A stretch of DNA of 9,226 nucleotides, taken from positions 1 through 9,226 of the forward strand of contig CAMBAQ010000069.1 in the NCBI GenBank assembly GCA_945863785.1. Reading direction: 5' to 3'. This stretch comes from Chthoniobacter flavus. Its GTDB lineage: Bacteria; Verrucomicrobiota; Verrucomicrobiia; Chthoniobacterales; Terrimicrobiaceae. Below, piece after piece: positions 5,631 through 9,226 of the stretch. How positions within the stretch are numbered: position 1 is the first letter of the stretch; each line of letters begins with the position of its first letter. Position numbers and translations under genes: made by a program. A model generated the notes under the pieces. The model ran no database searches, was not told the DNA's origin, and saw nothing but the letters and a program-made list of their open reading frames with translations.

Positions 5631-7504
5631 CACCGGATAAGAGTAGAGGAAGTTTGTCCACCGGCACGCGCGGATAATCGCTTTTGAACGGCCTGCCAGA
5701 CCAACTCACACCATAAAAAGAGTCGCTCGTCGGAGCGTCCGGATCGATGCGCTGCGAGTTTTTCTGCAATCATGGGTGAGTCAGCAATTGGCCCCAACCG
5801 ACCGTCCCTTAACCAAGCACCAACAGGCATGCCGAAGCCTTTTTTGCGGCGGTGAATGATGTCGCTCGGGAGAATTTTTTCAACCGCGCGCTTGAGGAGG
5901 TATTTTGTCGTTCCGTCGCGCAGCTTGTATTCATTGGGCAGGCGGCGGGCAAAGTCGGCGACTTCGATGTCCAGAAAGGGGCTGCGAACCTCGAGGGAGT
6001 TCATCATGCTGGCACGGTCGGCTTTTGCCAGGATGCCGTCCTGAAGGTAAATCTCGGTGTAGAATTGAAGCGTACGGTCAACGAGGCTGCGACTTTGGCA
6101 GGACTCCCAAGCATCAATGGATTCACTATAAATCTCCTCAATACTGAATCGGGACTCCGTAAGTCGCGCCAGATCGGACGGTGCGAGCGCCCCCAACCAG
6201 ACTGGATTCCAGATGCGCGGCGCGTGGTCAAGGCCACGCAGGGTTCGCTTGATTTTGAAATCTAGGCTGATGTTGGCATGCGACACGGGAAGGCGGGAGG
6301 CCAGCATCCGAATCCCCGCATGAATGGGTCTAGGCACCATCTTGGAATAGATGTCCGCCATTTTGAGAGCCCGAAAAGGATCGTAGCCGGCGAAGAGTTC
6401 GTCGCCGCCATCACCACTGAGGGCCACCGTGACATGCCTGCGTGCGAAGCGGCAGAGGAGAAATGTAGGCAGAAGCGAACCGTCCCCTTGAGGCTCATCA
6501 AGGAGATCGAAAATCTGCGGTATCACGCGAAGAGCCTCATCAATCCCGAGCACATCCGTGTGGTGGTCGGTCTTTAAAAGTTCCGCCACTTCTGAAGCGT
6601 AGCGAGATTCGTCAAAGCTCGGTTCCTGAAACCCGATGGTGAATGTTTGGAGCGCGCGCGTCGGCATCTCGCGTGCGGCCAAAGCCGCTATGGCCGAAGA
6701 ATCGATACCTCCGCTTAGAAAAACCCCTAGAGGAACATCGGCCACGAGACGACGGCGGATAGCCCGGGTAAGAACATCCAAGAGCGCATCCGCAAGTTCG
6801 CTTTCGCTTTTCGGCGAAGCGTCAGGCTCGATCGTGTATCGCCAGTAACGTGCTGTTCGCAGCGTGGAAGCCGCCGCTTCGAGCCACAGATTATGAGCGG
6901 CAGGCAGCTTGAAAATTCCCTCTATCGCTGTGTGTGGAGCGGGAATGAGGGCATGAGCCAAAAATTTAACCCGGGCGATTTCTGAAAAAGCACGCGGAGC
7001 AAGCGGATGCTCGAGAAGCGCGGAAAGCTCCGAAGCGAAGGCGAAGGTTCCCTTCCGGTAGAAATAGTATAGGGGCTTTTTGCCAAAGCGGTCGCGGCTC
7101 AAAAAAAGCCGACGCGTGAATGTATCGTAAACGGCGAACGCCCACATGCCATTAAGCTTGGGTATCAATCCCTCACCCCAAACCCGCCATCCCTGGAGAA
7201 GAACCTCGGTGTCGGAGTGGTCAGAGAGAAAATCGCACCCGCAAGAGATCAGTTCCTGGCGCAACTCGGCGTGATTGTAAATTTCCCCATTAAAAACAAG
7301 CACCGTTCGACCATCCGCAGAGACCATGGGCTGGGCCCCGCCGGCAAGATCAATAATGGATAGCCGCCTGTGCCCAAAGTGGAGCCCAACCTCGGGCAAC
7401 GCGTAAAACCCTTCAGCGTCCGGCCCCCGGTGCATGAGCCGACCGGTCATGCGGGCGAGGTCCTCGCGGCCCCCTGCGCCGAGGAATCCGGCGATACCGC
7501 ACAT
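5630..7504 (-). CDS. asnB: Glutamine-hydrolysing asparagine synthase-like amidotransferase
   Basis: A 624-residue complete AsnB-type enzyme from ATG 7504 to TGA 5630. The N-terminal class II glutaminase domain has nucleophile Cys2 (MCGIAGF), RGPDAEG (26-32), FNGEIYNH (71-78) and SDTE (97-100). The synthetase domain has the ATP pyrophosphatase loop LSGGIDSS (263-270), SGDGGDELFAGY (363-374), KADRASMMNSLEVRSPFLD (494-512) and RRKKGFGMP (552-560). No key residue is missing. The family uses glutamine-derived ammonia and ATP to make asparagine from aspartate. Members inside polysaccharide clusters are often thought to amidate uronic acids or other glycan carboxylates, which is my inference here from its place between a GT2 and two GT4 genes. 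Its ATG overlaps the upstream GT2 stop by one base (TGATG). Use asnB as a family label only. Confidence 0.95.
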   Translation of the reverse strand: MCGIAGFLGAGGREDLARMTGRLMHRGPDAEGFYALPEVGLHFGHRRLSIIDLAGGAQPMVSADGRTVLVFNGEIYNHAELRQELISCGCDFLSDHSDTEVLLQGWRVWGEGLIPKLNGMWAFAVYDTFTRRLFLSRDRFGKKPLYYFYRKGTFAFASELSALLEHPLAPRAFSEIARVKFLAHALIPAPHTAIEGIFKLPAAHNLWLEAAASTLRTARYWRYTIEPDASPKSESELADALLDVLTRAIRRRLVADVPLGVFLSGGIDSSAIAALAAREMPTRALQTFTIGFQEPSFDESRYASEVAELLKTDHHTDVLGIDEALRVIPQIFDLLDEPQGDGSLLPTFLLCRFARRHVTVALSGDGGDELFAGYDPFRALKMADIYSKMVPRPIHAGIRMLASRLPVSHANISLDFKIKRTLRGLDHAPRIWNPVWLGALAPSDLARLTESRFSIEEIYSESIDAWESCQSRSLVDRTLQFYTEIYLQDGILAKADRASMMNSLEVRSPFLDIEVADFARRLPNEYKLRDGTTKYLLKRAVEKILPSDIIHRRKKGFGMPVGAWLRDGRLGPIADSPMIAEKLAAHRSGRSDERLFLWCELVWQAVQKRLSARAGGQTSSTLIR

Positions 7505-8463
7505 CAGTCTTGAGCCGTTTTATCGTCCATGTTGCGAGTGTCCCTGACGAGATAAGTGGACTTGTTTTGCGACTCGTGGAACGTGCGGGTGATCATTTCT
7601 GCGAGCAACCCCATGAGGAAGCAGATCACTCCGGTCATGAACGAAATGACCGCCATCATTGGCAGCGGCGTGCCGGTGAAGAAATACCCACGCGTCCGCA
7701 TCCATACTGACCAAGCGGCAAAAACGAAGAACCCTACAAAAAACATGAAGCCCCAGAATCCAAAAAGATACATGGGTTTGAGCATATATCGGTCGAGGAA
7801 GCGCACGGTCAGGAGGTCCATGATCACCTTCAGCACGCGTTCAAGCCCGTATTTCGAATGCCCGGTTTTGCGGGCATGGTGGTTGACCGGAATTTCTGTG
7901 ATTCTTGCCCCGTGCCATTTCGCGTAGATCGGCAAAAAGCGGTGCATTTCTCCGTAAAGTCGAACCCCTTTGATCACTTCGGCTCGGTAGGCCTTGAGTG
8001 AGCAACCGTAATCATGCAGCGACACTCCCGAAACAAAAGAGATGAGCTTGTTTGCGAGGATGCTCGGGAGATTACGCTGAAGCGCGTTGTCCTGCCGATC
8101 CTTTCTCCAACCGGAGCAAACCTCATAACCCTCATCGAGCTTCGCCAGCATGCGCGGAATGTCTTCGGGATCGTTTTGGCCATCGCCGTCGAGGGGAATG
8201 ACCGTTGTTCCTTGGGCAAAATCAAAGCCCGCCATCATGGCTGCGGTCTGTCCGAAATTGCGGCGAAAATGAACCACCTTCACCTCGGGGTTTTGGGCAG
8301 CGAGTTCGTCGAGGATTTCAGCACTGCCATCTTGGCTACCGTCGTTGACAAAAATGATCTCCCATTTGCCTGGGTAATTTTTGCGCATCACGGCATGGAC
8401 TTTTTCAAATAAGGGACGAAGAGCTTCGTGTTCGTTATATACCGGAACGGTGAGTGAAATCAT
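7504..8463 (-). CDS. GT2 polyprenyl-phosphate glycosyltransferase (DPM1/ArnC-like) with two C-terminal TM helices
   Basis: A 319-residue GT-A fold inverting glycosyltransferase of family GT2 from ATG 8463 to TGA 7504. It starts MISLTVPVYNEHEAL and has FVNDGSQDGS (38-47), FRRNFGQTAAMMAGF (66-80), the metal-site region LDGDGQNDPED (91-101), and HARKTGHSKYG (196-206). Two hydrophobic helices follow, at about 231-253 and 269-292. This is the arrangement of undecaprenyl-phosphate sugar transferases (dolichol-phosphate mannose synthase, ArnC and GtrB relatives), which load a hexose or modified sugar onto the lipid carrier at the inner membrane. Open frame continues to TTG 8487, but MISLTVPVYNE is the normal family start. 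It is the first of four overlapping genes. The donor sugar cannot be told from sequence; no flippase is seen in the window. Confidence 0.94.
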   Translation of the reverse strand: MISLTVPVYNEHEALRPLFEKVHAVMRKNYPGKWEIIFVNDGSQDGSAEILDELAAQNPEVKVVHFRRNFGQTAAMMAGFDFAQGTTVIPLDGDGQNDPEDIPRMLAKLDEGYEVCSGWRKDRQDNALQRNLPSILANKLISFVSGVSLHDYGCSLKAYRAEVIKGVRLYGEMHRFLPIYAKWHGARITEIPVNHHARKTGHSKYGLERVLKVIMDLLTVRFLDRYMLKPMYLFGFWGFMFFVGFFVFAAWSVWMRTRGYFFTGTPLPMMAVISFMTGVICFLMGLLAEMITRTFHESQNKSTYLVRDTRNMDDKTAQD

Positions 8464-8532
8464 GAAATGGCAATGGCGTCTCGGCAATCAAGCCGGCGCG
8501 ATGCGCTATCGGCAGGCGGCCGAGTAGAAAAG
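8464..8532. other. Short gap between TIGR04073-type gene and glycan operon
   Basis: These 69 bases separate two genes on the same strand. I see no intrinsic terminator with a T-run and no convincing promoter pair. The minus-strand sequence is GC-rich with several short complementary stretches (CGGCCG, GCCGGC) that may form structure. Read-through from the TIGR04073-type gene into the glycan operon is therefore possible. Confidence 0.4.
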
Positions 8533-8946
8533 TTAGTTAGTCGGATACGTGCGCACGTAGTCATAGCGCGTCTCGAAGCCCAACTCAGGCGGGAACTCGG
8601 AGTAACCGGAATTGATCCAAGGAATGTCGCTTTGGTATGGAGGATAATACGTTCCCTTATGCATAGGGAGCGGAAACAAAGCCACCTCGTAAAGACCAAA
8701 GCCCAACCGCGCCAGCATGCGACCGGTGCCACGCACAACACCGTAACTGAATGCAGAAGCATTGCCTTCAAGGTCGTTGATGGCTCCCATTTGAAAGGGG
8801 ATTTCAGTGATCCCATAGGCAATGTTGCCTAGACCACGGCCGAGCTTGCGGGTCGGACCATAATCAGATGCGGGCGGAGCCTGAATGTCGGCGTGAGCCG
8901 CTGCGGCCAGCATGACCAAGAGGAGGGAGCAAAATAAGGCCTTCAT
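8533..8946 (-). CDS. Exosortase-system-associated exported protein, TIGR04073-like
   Basis: A 137-residue protein from ATG 8946 to TAA/TAG-type stop at 8533. It has a clear signal peptide (MKALFCSLLLVMLAAAAHA, probable cut after AHA), so the mature part is periplasmic or outer-membrane facing. The mature sequence has KLGRGLGNIAYGITEIP, a conserved EGNASAFSYGVVRGTGR stretch and LYEVALFPLPMHKGTY, matching my memory of TIGR04073, a family of unknown function noted in genomes with an exosortase and mainly in PVC bacteria. A second ATG nine bases upstream (8955) would add MGG; I prefer 8946 because MKA gives a standard signal peptide. Six G residues lie just before the ATG but too close to act as a normal Shine-Dalgarno. 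Gene and export are secure; the exosortase link is family knowledge with no exosortase seen here. Confidence 0.85.
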   Translation of the reverse strand: MKALFCSLLLVMLAAAAHADIQAPPASDYGPTRKLGRGLGNIAYGITEIPFQMGAINDLEGNASAFSYGVVRGTGRMLARLGFGLYEVALFPLPMHKGTYYPPYQSDIPWINSGYSEFPPELGFETRYDYVRTYPTN

Positions 8947-9013
8947 GCCCCCCATTTAGGTAGTCATGCCCTCAATCATCAAGAAAAAAACTCCGACTTA
9001 TTAGTGATGCCTG

Positions 9014-9036
9014 AATCCAATCCCTTGGATTTTTTT
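9014..9036 (+). terminator. Terminator-like hairpin in the hisG leader
   Basis: AATCCAA (9014-9020) pairs perfectly with TTGGATT (9025-9031) over a four-base TCCC loop, and the T-run continues to 9036. This is the form of a weak rho-independent terminator on the plus strand, with only two G-C pairs. It lies 44 bases before the hisG ATG, and no plus-strand gene ends before it, so it would act, if at all, on a short leader transcript. A 12-codon frame at 8966-9004 precedes it but holds no histidine codons, which argues against classical his attenuation. Confidence 0.3.
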
Positions 9037-9079
9037 CGTGCGCGGGTGTGGCTGGTTCTGATTAGAGTCCCCAACTCAC

Positions 9080-9226
9080 ATGGAACAGAAAACACTTACG
9101 ATCGGACTACCCTCCGGTAGCCTGATGGAACCGACCATTGCGCTTTTTGCAAAAGCGGGCTACGCGATCAGCGGTTCCAGCCGCTCCTACCGCCCTTCGG
9201 TAGATGACCCCGAGTTGCGCATTCGA
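9080..9226 (+). CDS. hisG: ATP phosphoribosyltransferase HisG, N-terminal part (3' end outside window)
   Basis: The frame from ATG 9080 runs open for 49 codons to the window edge. HisG catalyses the first committed step of histidine biosynthesis, joining ATP and PRPP to give phosphoribosyl-ATP in the cytoplasm. The visible part, LTIGLPSGSLMEPT (6-19) followed by LFAKAGYAI and SRSYRPSVDDPEL, fits the start of HisG, with the short GLP-GSL loop and the SRSY..DDPE segment. Only about one-sixth of a typical enzyme is present, so short and long forms cannot be told apart. No Shine-Dalgarno is visible: AGAG at 9064-9067 is too far from the start. It diverges from the TIGR04073-type gene across a 133-base gap that should hold both promoters. 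Confidence 0.85.
   Translation, partial: MEQKTLTIGLPSGSLMEPTIALFAKAGYAISGSSRSYRPSVDDPELRIR

Noticed and set aside
5852..6265. Plus-strand 137-residue frame within the asnB-like gene
   Set aside because: It is antisense to conserved synthetase-domain motifs and has no recognisable domain.
8467..8832. Plus-strand 121-residue frame opposite the TIGR04073-type gene
   Set aside because: The opposite strand encodes a signal peptide and family-specific motifs; this frame has neither.
8966..9004. Possible 12-residue his leader peptide before hisG
   Set aside because: It contains no histidine codons and no ribosome-binding site, so it is not a his attenuator peptide.
1..9226. CRISPR arrays, transposases or insertion sequences
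   Set aside because: No regularly spaced repeats, no terminal inverted repeats with target duplications and no transposase or integrase motifs were seen on either strand.

Overview
The window looks like chromosomal DNA of a Gram-negative bacterium, probably of the Verrucomicrobiota or a close PVC relative. The indications are a TIGR04073-type exosortase-associated protein, a HisG that begins with a GLPSGSL form, a membrane protein joining a cyclic-nucleotide-binding fold to an SH3-like domain, and start codons without Shine-Dalgarno sequences. This placement rests on recalled family resemblance, not on a search.

Layout, left to right. (1) 1-846, + strand: the C-terminal 281 residues of a superfamily 2 helicase, cut by the window edge. 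It resembles the helicase module found in TOTE-type conflict proteins and related restriction-like ATPases. (2) 847-1064: a convergent gap with an inverted repeat and a terminator-like hairpin. (3) 1065-2624, - strand: a single-pass membrane protein with a degenerate cyclic-nucleotide-binding domain, coiled coil and SH3-like domain. (4) 2625-3031: an AT-rich gap, then tRNA-Gly(UCC) on the - strand with a good promoter. (5) 3032-3253, - strand: a small cysteine-containing membrane or secreted protein of unknown function. (6) 3400-8463, - strand: a tight four-gene glycan-assembly operon, read from right to left as a polyprenyl-phosphate-type GT2 glycosyltransferase with two membrane helices, an AsnB-like amidotransferase, and two GT4 glycosyltransferases. 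All three junctions overlap by 1-4 bases. (7) 8533-8946, - strand: a small exported TIGR04073-family protein 69 bases upstream of the operon and possibly co-transcribed. (8) 9080-9226, + strand: the start of hisG, divergent from everything before it.

Together the genes of 3400-8463 look like part of a surface polysaccharide or exopolysaccharide pathway. The GT2 would load a sugar onto a lipid carrier at the inner membrane, the two GT4 enzymes would extend a glycan, and the AsnB-like enzyme would use glutamine nitrogen for asparagine or to amidate a sugar acid. The adjoining TIGR04073 gene suggests, without proving it, a link to exosortase or exopolysaccharide biology. The most unusual items are the incomplete helicase, the cyclic-nucleotide-binding membrane protein, and the small cysteine protein.
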